Origin: Rhodococcus jostii RHA1
Lineage (GTDB): Bacteria > Actinomycetota > Actinomycetes > Mycobacteriales > Mycobacteriaceae
Assembly (NCBI RefSeq): GCF_000014565.1
Contig: NC_008271.1
Coordinates: 268,362-332,361, forward strand
DNA length: 64,000 nucleotides
Direction: 5' to 3'
Positions 8,052 through 15,730 of the stretch are shown piece by piece (position 1 is the stretch's first letter; every line of letters starts with the position of its first letter). The notes beneath the pieces were generated by a model. The model saw only the letters and a list, made by a program, of their open reading frames with translations. It made no database searches and had not been told where the DNA came from. Position numbers and translations under genes: made by a program.

Positions 8052-10093
8052 TCGAGCACCTCCAGCGCGTCGGCGTAGAAGTCGTCGACGTCGTCGAGGA
8101 TCTCGCTGTCGTCATCGTCGTCGCCGACCACCGGAGGGCCCGAGCTGGTGGTGGCAACGCTCAGCGCCGGAACAGGGTCGGCGGCCAGTTCGAGCTCGGC
8201 TGCCGCGGCCAGGCCGCTGCGCTCGGCCGCCAGCCGGGCGGCCATGCGCCGTTCGCGCCGGTCGAGAACCTCACCGGCATCCCATCGGCTCAGCAGTGTG
8301 GCCAGCGTCTCGGCGGGGTCGGTGAAACGGTCGGTGCGGCGGGCGAGGATGCGGGCGTAGCGGGCGGCCTCGTCGGAGAACGGTGTGCCCAGCATCGGGG
8401 CGTGTTCCCAGTCGAGCTGATGCCACTGCCCATCGCCCGGGTCTTGAAAGTAGATGTGGCGGACATCGTCGTCGTTGACGCGGAACGGCCATTTCCCGGC
8501 GTCGAGTCCGCCGTAGGGGCTGGTCGCGTTGCGGTAGCCGTCCAGTGCAGGACCGTTGTAGCGGCGGCCGTCGATTTCGACGCCGTAATGCTGGATGGTG
8601 CGTTTGACCACCCGCAGGAACTCCAAGGCGAGCTCCGGTGCGGCCGGGATCCGCAGCACTCCCGCCTTGGCGATGCCCAGGGCGAACATGTCGTTCGGCG
8701 ACATCGACAGGTTCGGCCACTCGGCGACCGCGATCCCGTCATGATCACTCGGGTGATAGACCGTCACGATCCAGTCGCGGATCACGTCCTCGAGCTCGTG
8801 CAGGAACAAGAACGCCTGCTCCTCGAGACCTTCGCCGCGGCTGTGCAGATCCGGGCCCTTGTAGGCCGGCAGATGCTGAATCAGGCCCTGACGCAGTGAT
8901 CTGAAGAACCTCTCGACCGTGGGCTTGTCGGTTGGCTTTCGCGGCTGGGCCGGCTGGATCGAGATCCCCAATCGGGCGCAGACCCCGATCACGTGCGCCG
9001 ACAGGAACGCTTTTCCGCGGTCGATCACCAGGGTCTCGGGCGGGCACCAGATCTCGGCATCGGCGCCGGTGTTCTCCTCGGTGAACACCAGATGCTTCGG
9101 CAACCCGTGCACCGGCCCCAGCGCCGGGCGCCCCGCGCTGCGGCCGGTGACCGACTCGAACAACACACTCGCGACATCAACCGATTTCGTGGACACCGGG
9201 GTCACCTTCAACCCCAGGATTTGTCGGTCGAACAGATCCTGCGCGACCGTGAGCTGCGCCCGCACCCACCGACAGGTCACCGGCTCCATCGCGAACACGT
9301 CCAGATCCTGGGTATCCAGAATCAGATACTCACCCGGACGCGTGGCGCGCAGGCGGCCGTAAACCCCCTTCGGGCGTTGGGCGATCGATCGCCGCGCCTT
9401 CGCTGACCCGCTCACCGCGTTCGTGCCCTTGACCAGCTCCGCCAGCCGCCGATAGGCGGTCGCCTGCGACGGCAGCGCTACCACCCCCACCCCGTGCTCG
9501 CGCTCCAGCCGCTCGGCCGCTCGCATCAGCACCGCCGAGCGGGTCGGTGTCGACGCCGACACCCCCGCAGCCAGTTCCGCGGCCACCGCCGCCTCCCAGC
9601 GCGGATCCACCGTCGATCCGCGGCCACGGCGGCGCCGGTCATTGACCAGCCCCGCCTCACCGGCATCCCGGTAGGCGGCCACCCACCGCTCGACGGTGCG
9701 CGACGCCACCCCCAACTCCGCGGCCTTGGCCTCGCAGCGTGCCTTCAATCCCACCGCCGGCGCATAGTCGGGGCGGGGCTCACCTGTTCGCGCGGCCTCG
9801 GCGTAACCGGACCTGTAGCCGGTCAATACCTCCCGGACATGCTCGCCCCGCGCTGCGGCCTGCTCCCGCTCGGCCGGCGACAGCCCCGCCAGCACCAGCC
9901 CCGGGTCCAGACCTTCTTCGACCGGCTCCAAACCGCGAGCCCGCGAGACGAACTCCGCCAAAGCAAAGCTTCCGTAGCGGCCGTCCGCGTACTCAACGAC
10001 CACCTTGCGGCCGTCGAACTCCACGACCCGCGCCGCGTCGCCGTCGACCATCAGCCCCGCCCCGACCGCGACCGTCACCGTGCGCGCGTTCAC
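8048..10093 (-). CDS. tnsB: TnsB-type DDE transposase
   Basis: A DDE (Mu/TnsB-type) integrase-like transposase, 681 residues from the GTG at 10093, which overlaps the tnsA stop as GTGA. I prefer this to the in-frame upstream start at 10201, which lies deep inside tnsA. An N-terminal Mu-like HTH region contains RTVERWVAAYRDAGEAGL. The catalytic core shows the first Asp in LILDTQDLDV, the second Asp in LVIDRGKAF and the Glu in PTVERFFRSL. A beta-barrel-like region and an acidic C-terminal tail follow; the tail probably contacts TnsC. It cuts and joins the 3' ends of the element and should bind the TGTCG boxes at both ends. Confidence 0.92.
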   Translation of the reverse strand: MNARTVTVAVGAGLMVDGDAARVVEFDGRKVVVEYADGRYGSFALAEFVSRARGLEPVEEGLDPGLVLAGLSPAEREQAAARGEHVREVLTGYRSGYAEAARTGEPRPDYAPAVGLKARCEAKAAELGVASRTVERWVAAYRDAGEAGLVNDRRRRGRGSTVDPRWEAAVAAELAAGVSASTPTRSAVLMRAAERLEREHGVGVVALPSQATAYRRLAELVKGTNAVSGSAKARRSIAQRPKGVYGRLRATRPGEYLILDTQDLDVFAMEPVTCRWVRAQLTVAQDLFDRQILGLKVTPVSTKSVDVASVLFESVTGRSAGRPALGPVHGLPKHLVFTEENTGADAEIWCPPETLVIDRGKAFLSAHVIGVCARLGISIQPAQPRKPTDKPTVERFFRSLRQGLIQHLPAYKGPDLHSRGEGLEEQAFLFLHELEDVIRDWIVTVYHPSDHDGIAVAEWPNLSMSPNDMFALGIAKAGVLRIPAAPELALEFLRVVKRTIQHYGVEIDGRRYNGPALDGYRNATSPYGGLDAGKWPFRVNDDDVRHIYFQDPGDGQWHQLDWEHAPMLGTPFSDEAARYARILARRTDRFTDPAETLATLLSRWDAGEVLDRRERRMAARLAAERSGLAAAAELELAADPVPALSVATTSSGPPVVGDDDDDSEILDDVDDFYADALEVLE

Positions 10094-10863
10094 GCCACCA
10101 CCTCCGCCGACACCAGCGTGTCGCCGCCGAGAACCCGCGACAGATCCGTCACCAGCCACGATCGCCACAACAGGTGCAGGATCACCGGTCGCACCAGCCA
10201 CTGCGGCACCGACAGGCCCAGCCGCCGTTCCAAAGTGGAGATCGTCACCGGCACGACCGCCGCATCGATCACCGCCGGCACCAGTTTGGTCGCGACCGTG
10301 GCAGGCCGCCTATACCCGGCCAGGAAGCGCACGTTCTCCACCAGCACCGCATCGGCGCCCGTCCATACCTCGAACCCGAAATCGTGTCGCTCACACACCG
10401 CCCTTGTCCACGCGAACTGAGCCGCAACCTTCGGATCGGCAACGCGGGCAGCTGCCTTCACGTCCACCACCGTCAGCGCTCCATCCTTGTGTGCGAGCAA
10501 CAGATCCGGCACATGCCGTCGTTTCCGATCGCCATCGATACCTTCGAGCAGAAACGGTTGCGCCGCGATAGCCACCACGTTCCGGTCCTGTTCCGCTAGA
10601 AGGATTCTCGCCAGCTCCAGACGGCTCTCGTAGACCACGTGACCACCCGTAGTCGCCGACCAGTACCAGCCCGAATAGTGCCGCCGCCCCTGCCACGACC
10701 GGAACTCCCGCACCGGACGGCCCGCCAGCACATCCTCCACCGGTAACCGCCGCAACGTCGTATCGACGAACGCTCCGTCGTCTCCCCGGAACCGCACGGC
10801 CACTTCCGACCCCGGCACAACTCCCGCCAAACCAGTCCACATCAGGCTGCTCTCATCAGTCAT
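10090..10863 (-). CDS. tnsA: TnsA-like endonuclease subunit of the transposase
   Basis: 257 residues from ATG 10863 (MTDESSLM...); an upstream start at 10983 would lie in the right-end binding sites. The protein has a PD-(D/E)xK restriction-like core: Glu79 in VVYESRLELA, Asp120 in HVPDLLL and Asp134/Lys136 in VVDVKA. This matches the TnsA-like subunit that cuts the 5' strands, which makes transposition cut-and-paste rather than replicative. A helical C-terminal half (after about residue 160) resembles the TnsC-contacting domain. It is the first gene of the four-gene set and begins 131 bp from the right terminus, so its promoter must lie inside the right end and may be controlled by TnsB binding. 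Confidence 0.88.
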   Translation of the reverse strand: MTDESSLMWTGLAGVVPGSEVAVRFRGDDGAFVDTTLRRLPVEDVLAGRPVREFRSWQGRRHYSGWYWSATTGGHVVYESRLELARILLAEQDRNVVAIAAQPFLLEGIDGDRKRRHVPDLLLAHKDGALTVVDVKAAARVADPKVAAQFAWTRAVCERHDFGFEVWTGADAVLVENVRFLAGYRRPATVATKLVPAVIDAAVVPVTISTLERRLGLSVPQWLVRPVILHLLWRSWLVTDLSRVLGGDTLVSAEVVA

Positions 10864-10929
10864 GGCGGACACCCAACCGCCCAAGCCCAGGATCAGGCCG
10901 CAGACACGCCGAGAACGATTCTCACTAAA

Positions 10930-10994
10930 ATGTCGGAAGCGACATCTGGGCGACAGATCGATGAGAAGAGCGACATCAATCATGAGAACCTACA
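10930..10994 (-). repeat. Right transposon end: terminal repeat and TnsB-type boxes
   Basis: Terminal repeat GAGAACCTACA at 10984-10994. Reading inward from the terminus, TGTCGC boxes appear (as GCGACA on the plus strand) at 10970-10975, 10950-10955 and 10939-10944, plus one inverted TGTCGG at 10931-10936. The closer spacing compared with the left end parallels the asymmetric ends of Tn7. Confidence 0.75.
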
Positions 10995-10999
10995 CCTGC
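10995..10999. repeat. Right target-site duplication (CCTGC)
   Basis: Identical to 3954-3958. It lies 17 bp beyond the stop codon (11017-11019) of the cell-wall hydrolase gene. Confidence 0.92.
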
Positions 11000-11016
11000 G
11001 GAGATTGCACGTTCCC

Positions 11017-12639
11017 CTACATCACGCGGCGGGCCTTCATCCCTTCCTGGAGTGGAGCTTCCTTGACGACCTCGCCCGGCGTCGGAGCGTGGACCATCTG
11101 GCCGTTGCCCGCGGCGATGCCGACGTGTCCTGGCCCGTTCGGCCCCCAGCTGCCGAAGACGAGGTCGCCGGGCTTGGCCTGGTCGATCGGGATCTCGGTG
11201 CCGACACCCCACTGCTGCTCCGAGGTGCGGGGGAGTGCGATCTTGCCTGCGCTGGCCGCGTGGACGGCGTACGAGGTCAGGCCAGAGCAGTCGAAGCCAC
11301 CGCCGGATGGGCCGCCGGTGCCGCCGCCACCCCACACGTACGGGGTGCCGAGGTATTCGCGGGCGGCCGTGACGACTTGGCTGCGGTCGCCGGACGCGTG
11401 GGGGATGAACCTGCCCCGGGCATTGGGATTGGTGAACCCGGTCCGGGCCTGCATGATTTTCGGGACGTAATTCTCGGTCTGAGCGTAGGGCGGGATTCCG
11501 CCGTACTGCTGCACGGCGCCTGGTCCGGCGTTGTAGGCCGCGAGTGTCAGTTCGATGGGATCGCCGGAGGCCTGGCCGCTGGCGATGTAGCCGGAAACGT
11601 TCTGGTATAGGGCGCACATGAAGTGTGCCTGCGACATCACCGCGTCGCCGATGGAGTTCGGGTCGGCCTTTCCGTCCCCGTCGTAGTCCTTACCCCACGT
11701 TGCCCAGGTGCCGGGCATGAACTGCGCGGGACCCAGCGCTCCGGTCGACGACACCGGCGCAGTGGAGCCGTGCCGGAATCCGTTCTCCTGCTGGAGCTGA
11801 GCGGCGAGCAACGGAGCGTCGATCTCCGGGCAGACACTGCCGGCGCGGCGTAGCCACGGCTCGAACTCGGCCGGCACGATCCCGAACGCCAGCTCCCCGC
11901 CGCCGGCCATCCCGAAGCCAGAGCAGTCAGCCGTCGACCGGGACGCGGCCACGAGTTGGATGGGGCTGTTGCTGTTGCTGGTGGTGTTGGGGTTGGGGTC
12001 GTCGCTGCTGGTGCCGTTCTGTTTGGCGATGTCGGGTAGGACGGTGAGGGGGTCGAGGGCTGTTCCGCCTTGAAGTCGGCCGCCCTGCCAGTACTCGAAG
12101 TGCAGGTGCGGGCCGGTCGATCCGCCGGCGTTGCCGATGTCGGCGATGTGGTCGCCGGCCTTGACCTGTTGGCCTGGTTTGACGTGAATTCCGGTGGCGA
12201 ACATGTGGCCGTAGACGGTGCTCACGGGCCTGCCGTCGACGTTCGAGTCGATGACCACCCAGTTCTCGAACCCGACCCCGGGCCCTTCGCCGGAGTCCCC
12301 GGCCTTGACGACGTTGCCGTCGAGTGCGGCGAGGATCTTCGTGCCGACCGGTCCGGCAAGGTCCACGCCTTGGTGCTGGGCTCCCCAGCGCTCACCGAAT
12401 CCGGACGTGAACGTGGCGGTCCCGGGCTCGACCGGCAGGCGAATTGGTCCTGACACGGTCAGCGTCTGCTCGGCGGTCGACGCCGGCCCGCGTTCGCCGC
12501 CGTCATTGCTGTCGATGGTGACGGTCCGGCACGGGTCACGCGGAATGACCGGCGTGCCGAGTGAGCACGCGGAGGTGCCGATGACGATGCCGATGGCGCC
12601 GCTCATCAGCAGCGTCCGCCGGACGCCGCCGATCCTCAC
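11017..12639 (-). CDS. Conjugation cell-wall hydrolase lipoprotein: M23 + SLT + NlpC/P60
   Basis: 540 residues from GTG 12639, which overlaps the upstream stop as GTGA; the longer reading from 12924 is out-of-frame-like low-complexity sequence. A signal peptide ends in a lipobox-like IGTSAC. Three hydrolase domains follow in order. The first is an M23-type metallopeptidase fold (HQGVDLAGPVG; HLHFEYW). The second is a lytic transglycosylase (QQENGFRHG, GALGPAQFMP, AAYNAGPGAV). The third is NlpC/P60 (Cys in FDCSGLTSYA, His in GHVGIAAG). Such multi-domain hydrolases open the peptidoglycan for the transfer channel (VirB1-like role). The Tn7-like element inserted 17-22 bp beyond its stop, which is the candidate attachment site. 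Confidence 0.88.
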   Translation of the reverse strand: MRIGGVRRTLLMSGAIGIVIGTSACSLGTPVIPRDPCRTVTIDSNDGGERGPASTAEQTLTVSGPIRLPVEPGTATFTSGFGERWGAQHQGVDLAGPVGTKILAALDGNVVKAGDSGEGPGVGFENWVVIDSNVDGRPVSTVYGHMFATGIHVKPGQQVKAGDHIADIGNAGGSTGPHLHFEYWQGGRLQGGTALDPLTVLPDIAKQNGTSSDDPNPNTTSNSNSPIQLVAASRSTADCSGFGMAGGGELAFGIVPAEFEPWLRRAGSVCPEIDAPLLAAQLQQENGFRHGSTAPVSSTGALGPAQFMPGTWATWGKDYDGDGKADPNSIGDAVMSQAHFMCALYQNVSGYIASGQASGDPIELTLAAYNAGPGAVQQYGGIPPYAQTENYVPKIMQARTGFTNPNARGRFIPHASGDRSQVVTAAREYLGTPYVWGGGGTGGPSGGGFDCSGLTSYAVHAASAGKIALPRTSEQQWGVGTEIPIDQAKPGDLVFGSWGPNGPGHVGIAAGNGQMVHAPTPGEVVKEAPLQEGMKARRVM

Positions 12640-13472
12640 AGTCCCCCCGGGATCGGGGTGTCGAGGTCCGGGATCGGGATCGGTCCGGGAATCGGTGTCG
12701 GGTCGTTGCCCCGGTTCGGGGCGGTTGCTGGTTCGTCGAGATCGGACGTGGGCTGCGGCGCCGTCGACGATGGGCTCGGGGTCGATGTCGGCTGCGGCGT
12801 CGTTGTGTCGGCCGCGGTGGTGGTCGGTGTCGTCGACGTGCGCGTCGTGGCCGTGGTGGTCGTTGGGGCGGTCTTCTCGACCTCGGACAGGTTGAGGGTC
12901 GGTAGGGGAGTGTCGACCACCCACCGCTTCTTTCCGTCGACGTCATCGACGGAGAGCGTGATCCGCAGGTCACCGGCCTGCGTCGGAACAGTCACTCGTG
13001 CGGTTCGCGCGCCGTCTGGCCCGTCGGCGAGGGTGCTGACTGTGGGGCCGGTGATGACCACCGGGGTCCGCGGGCGGGCCGCTACGACGTACTCTCCCGG
13101 CTTGTCGGCGGTGTGGCGGCCGATGGTGCTGGCCCACACCGCATCTGACTGTATGGCGTCGACGAACGCGTGCGCGTAGGCCATCGCGGTGGCCGGCGCG
13201 CTCGACGCTGCCCAGGTTGCGGTTTTGGCGGCGACCAGGGACTCGCTCACTTCGTCGAGGTCGTAGCTGATCGTCTCCGCGGGTGTGACCGATTCGACGG
13301 TGGTGTCGGCCTGATGGGCGACTGCCCGCGGCGGCGGGTTCTCTCCGAAGACCGCGCCGGCGGCGAACAGCAACGCCGCAGCGCCGACCACCGTAAGCGC
13401 CAGATGGGTGCGGGAGTAGAGCACCCATCGGCGAATCGGTGCGAGAACAGGGTTGGGTCCAGATGGCGACAT
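12636..13472 (-). CDS. VirB8/TcpC-like membrane protein
   Basis: 278 residues with one N-terminal transmembrane helix (about 20-42). An extracytoplasmic domain of about 150 residues follows (AMAYAHAFVDAIQSD... to KKRWVVDTPLPTL), and then a long Thr/Pro/Ser-rich tail that probably crosses the cell wall. Position between the channel gene and the hydrolase, and the single-helix topology, fit a VirB8/TcpC-like assembly factor; I infer this from context, not from a diagnostic motif. The start codon shares its A with the stop of the upstream gene (TGATG), so the genes are translationally coupled. Confidence 0.6.
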   Translation of the reverse strand: MSPSGPNPVLAPIRRWVLYSRTHLALTVVGAAALLFAAGAVFGENPPPRAVAHQADTTVESVTPAETISYDLDEVSESLVAAKTATWAASSAPATAMAYAHAFVDAIQSDAVWASTIGRHTADKPGEYVVAARPRTPVVITGPTVSTLADGPDGARTARVTVPTQAGDLRITLSVDDVDGKKRWVVDTPLPTLNLSEVEKTAPTTTTATTRTSTTPTTTAADTTTPQPTSTPSPSSTAPQPTSDLDEPATAPNRGNDPTPIPGPIPIPDLDTPIPGGL

Positions 13473-15730
13473 CAGATGTACCGGTCCTCAGGTGTCGTGC
13501 GGGCCGGGGCGTCGGCGTCCCACGCCTTCGCCGGTGAGCGATGCGGCGTGGACACCGTGGCGTGATCTGCCCGCCGCTGGCCGCGGGTGGGGGTGTAGAC
13601 CTTCATCGGCGCGATGGCCGAGCGGTCGCCGCCGTCCCACCGCGGTCCGACGCTGGCGGTCAGCAGTTCCTTGCGGGCCCGGCTTTCCTGAACGAGGCTG
13701 TCGGCCTCGTTCTGGTCGAAGAACTTCCACGCCGCGGCCCCGGAGCGGACCGCGCGATCGGCGTCCTTGCCGTCGACCCCACCCTTGCCCCTAGCGATGT
13801 CGCGGCTGGCCACGGCAGCGATCCCCGCGATCCGTGCATCGCGCTCGATCGCGGCATCGGAGGTCTGGCCCAGGCGTGCGCCCCGGCCCACCCCCTGCGC
13901 CTTGCGGGCATCGGCACGGGACTGCGTGAGCGCCTGCTGGCGGCGGTTGCCCAGCGCGCGACCTTCGGGCCGAGTGATCGTGGCCGCCCCGTCGTCGTCC
14001 GCGTGTCCGTCGCGGCCGCGACGGGCGAAGCGCTCGGCGGCCTTCTCCGCGATCGCCTGCGCCGGCCCCCCGACCGTGAAGCTCGCAGCGTCGAATGCCT
14101 TGCGTTTGATGGACTTCTTCGCGCTTCGCGCTTTGCGGTTGACCATGCTCGCGCTGTTCTGGGTGAACGTCTGGCTCATCCGTTTGAACGGCCGCATGAT
14201 CGCCCAGCACACGACGGTCAGCAACGCCATGAACCACAGTCGCCAGGAGCCGTCGACGGCCCCGTTCGAATCGACGTAGAGCTGGACCAGCGCCATCAGA
14301 TAGAGCGCGACGATCACCGAACCGGCCACGCCCCACATGTAGGCCGAGGCGAGCATGCGCATCACTCGGGCTAGCCATCCGCCGTAGGCGATCGCGACCG
14401 GAACCCAGATCGGCGCGAACAGGACCGCGAACCGAATCGCCAGCAGCGCGGTCAGTTTCAGCAGGGACGCGCCGATCCACAGCAATGACGGCATGGCTAG
14501 CTTGATCATGCCCATGAAACCGGTGGATGTGCGGCCCGAGTCCTTGCCCTGGAACTGGTAGTAGGAGAGCTGGTAGTCGGTTTCGAGATCGGTGACGATC
14601 TCCCGGAACTGGTCGGCTTTCTCCTCGGCGAGCTGCGCCTGCGCCTTCGGATCGTCCTTCACCGCGTGCTGCTGGTCATAGGTGAACGCCAGTGAGTCTC
14701 GGAGCTTCACACCGAGGCCAGCTGTGTCCTCAGGGTCGTAGTTGGTGCCGAACCATCCCTTGCGCCAGTCTGGAAGGAAAATTTTGTCAATCAGCACGTT
14801 GCGTGGGTCAGTGCCGCCGGCAGCGAGCGTGCCATCGTCGTCGCCGAACTGCACCGTGAAAATCTGGTCTTGCGTCTCGGTGATCAGCGACCCAAACGTC
14901 TCGTCGGCCACCTGCAGCGCCTTCTGCGGAGCCCCGACCATCAACGCTCCGAGGGCGAGTCCCGCCGCCGCGATCGCTGAGGTCTTCGTGACCCCGGCCG
15001 TGTCGGCTTTCATGGCTTTCCACAGGACGATGGCGGCCACGATGACCAGGGCGATGCCGACCCACTGTCCGTAGAGGAACCGCATGCCCTCGGTGATAGA
15101 GAAGACGATCTGGTCGAACCGCTCCAGCGCAGGAGTTACCCCGGCCTTCGTGGCGTCCTGGCCGGTCTTGGTCTGGTCGTCGAGCCAGAACGCGGCCGCC
15201 GCCATTGACTTGCCGATGGTCAAGAACGTGTTGCCCAGGGTGGTGTCGCCGACCGCACCCGGTGCCTTGACCAGGTCCGCGCCGCAGCCGAGGTCGTAGG
15301 TGTGCCACTCGAGCCCGGCCCACCCGTAGGTCTGATAACCCGTGCCGCCGGTGGTCGGCCGGTCGGCGCTGGTTGAGTCGAAGGTGGTCTCGATGACTTC
15401 GTTCGGGAACTCCGGCGGCGGGACGTCCTGGCAGTCGAACCCGCCGGCGGACGCGACAGTTCCACCCAGTCCGATCAGCGACACCGCGGCCAGCATCAGC
15501 ACCACCAGAACACGCCCTACGAGCCCCGTACGCCACCCAAAACGGCGCGGGAAAGGGAAACGGTCCATCCGTGCGGCTCTGAGGGTGAGAAGCCGGATCA
15601 TTTGGTGCTGACGTCCCGCTCGCAGCAGGCTGCGGACGCCGTGGCCGCGCTCCGGTGGGCGAGCTTGGAGGGCGCCGGTGCGGAAAACGTGATCGGAGTT
15701 GCGGCGCATGCCGGGCTGCGACGGGCTCAT
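13472..15730 (-). CDS. VirB6/TrbL-like polytopic channel protein
   Basis: 752 residues. After a basic N-terminus a signal-like helix appears (VLVVLMLAAVSLIGLGG), then an extracytoplasmic domain, then clusters of transmembrane helices (about 218-240 and 248-265, and four or more helices between about 405 and 505). The C-terminal 240 residues are cytoplasmic, Arg/Ala-rich and charged. This layout is that of the VirB6/TrbL family in Gram-positive type IV secretion, which forms the inner-membrane channel. The ATG overlaps the VirB4-like gene stop as ATGA. A shorter start at the internal Met before DRFPFPRRFGWR is possible and would begin nearer the first helix. Confidence 0.75.
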   Translation of the reverse strand: MSPSQPGMRRNSDHVFRTGALQARPPERGHGVRSLLRAGRQHQMIRLLTLRAARMDRFPFPRRFGWRTGLVGRVLVVLMLAAVSLIGLGGTVASAGGFDCQDVPPPEFPNEVIETTFDSTSADRPTTGGTGYQTYGWAGLEWHTYDLGCGADLVKAPGAVGDTTLGNTFLTIGKSMAAAAFWLDDQTKTGQDATKAGVTPALERFDQIVFSITEGMRFLYGQWVGIALVIVAAIVLWKAMKADTAGVTKTSAIAAAGLALGALMVGAPQKALQVADETFGSLITETQDQIFTVQFGDDDGTLAAGGTDPRNVLIDKIFLPDWRKGWFGTNYDPEDTAGLGVKLRDSLAFTYDQQHAVKDDPKAQAQLAEEKADQFREIVTDLETDYQLSYYQFQGKDSGRTSTGFMGMIKLAMPSLLWIGASLLKLTALLAIRFAVLFAPIWVPVAIAYGGWLARVMRMLASAYMWGVAGSVIVALYLMALVQLYVDSNGAVDGSWRLWFMALLTVVCWAIMRPFKRMSQTFTQNSASMVNRKARSAKKSIKRKAFDAASFTVGGPAQAIAEKAAERFARRGRDGHADDDGAATITRPEGRALGNRRQQALTQSRADARKAQGVGRGARLGQTSDAAIERDARIAGIAAVASRDIARGKGGVDGKDADRAVRSGAAAWKFFDQNEADSLVQESRARKELLTASVGPRWDGGDRSAIAPMKVYTPTRGQRRADHATVSTPHRSPAKAWDADAPARTTPEDRYI

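Larger units (their letters stand above)
3959..10994 (-). mobile_element. Complete Tn7-like transposon (TnsA-TnsB-TnsC-TniQ), 7,036 bp
   Basis: The element begins TGTAGGTTCTC (3959-3969) and ends GAGAACCTACA (10984-10994), a perfect 11-bp terminal inverted repeat with the TGT...ACA termini of the Tn7 group, flanked by a 5-bp CCTGC duplication. It carries only four genes, all on the minus strand and all linked by 4-bp start/stop overlaps: tnsA-like, tnsB-like, tnsC-like and a 990-residue tniQ. There is no cargo and no CRISPR component. Both ends contain several TGTCG(C) boxes in the same orientation relative to the nearest terminus, as expected for TnsB sites. The tnsA end faces the conserved neighbouring gene, as Tn7 does at glmS. 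Intact ends and genes suggest a recent insertion. Confidence 0.93.

Noticed and set aside
3959..10994. CRISPR-associated transposon
   Set aside because: No cas genes and no repeat-spacer array inside or next to the element; target choice must rest on TniQ.
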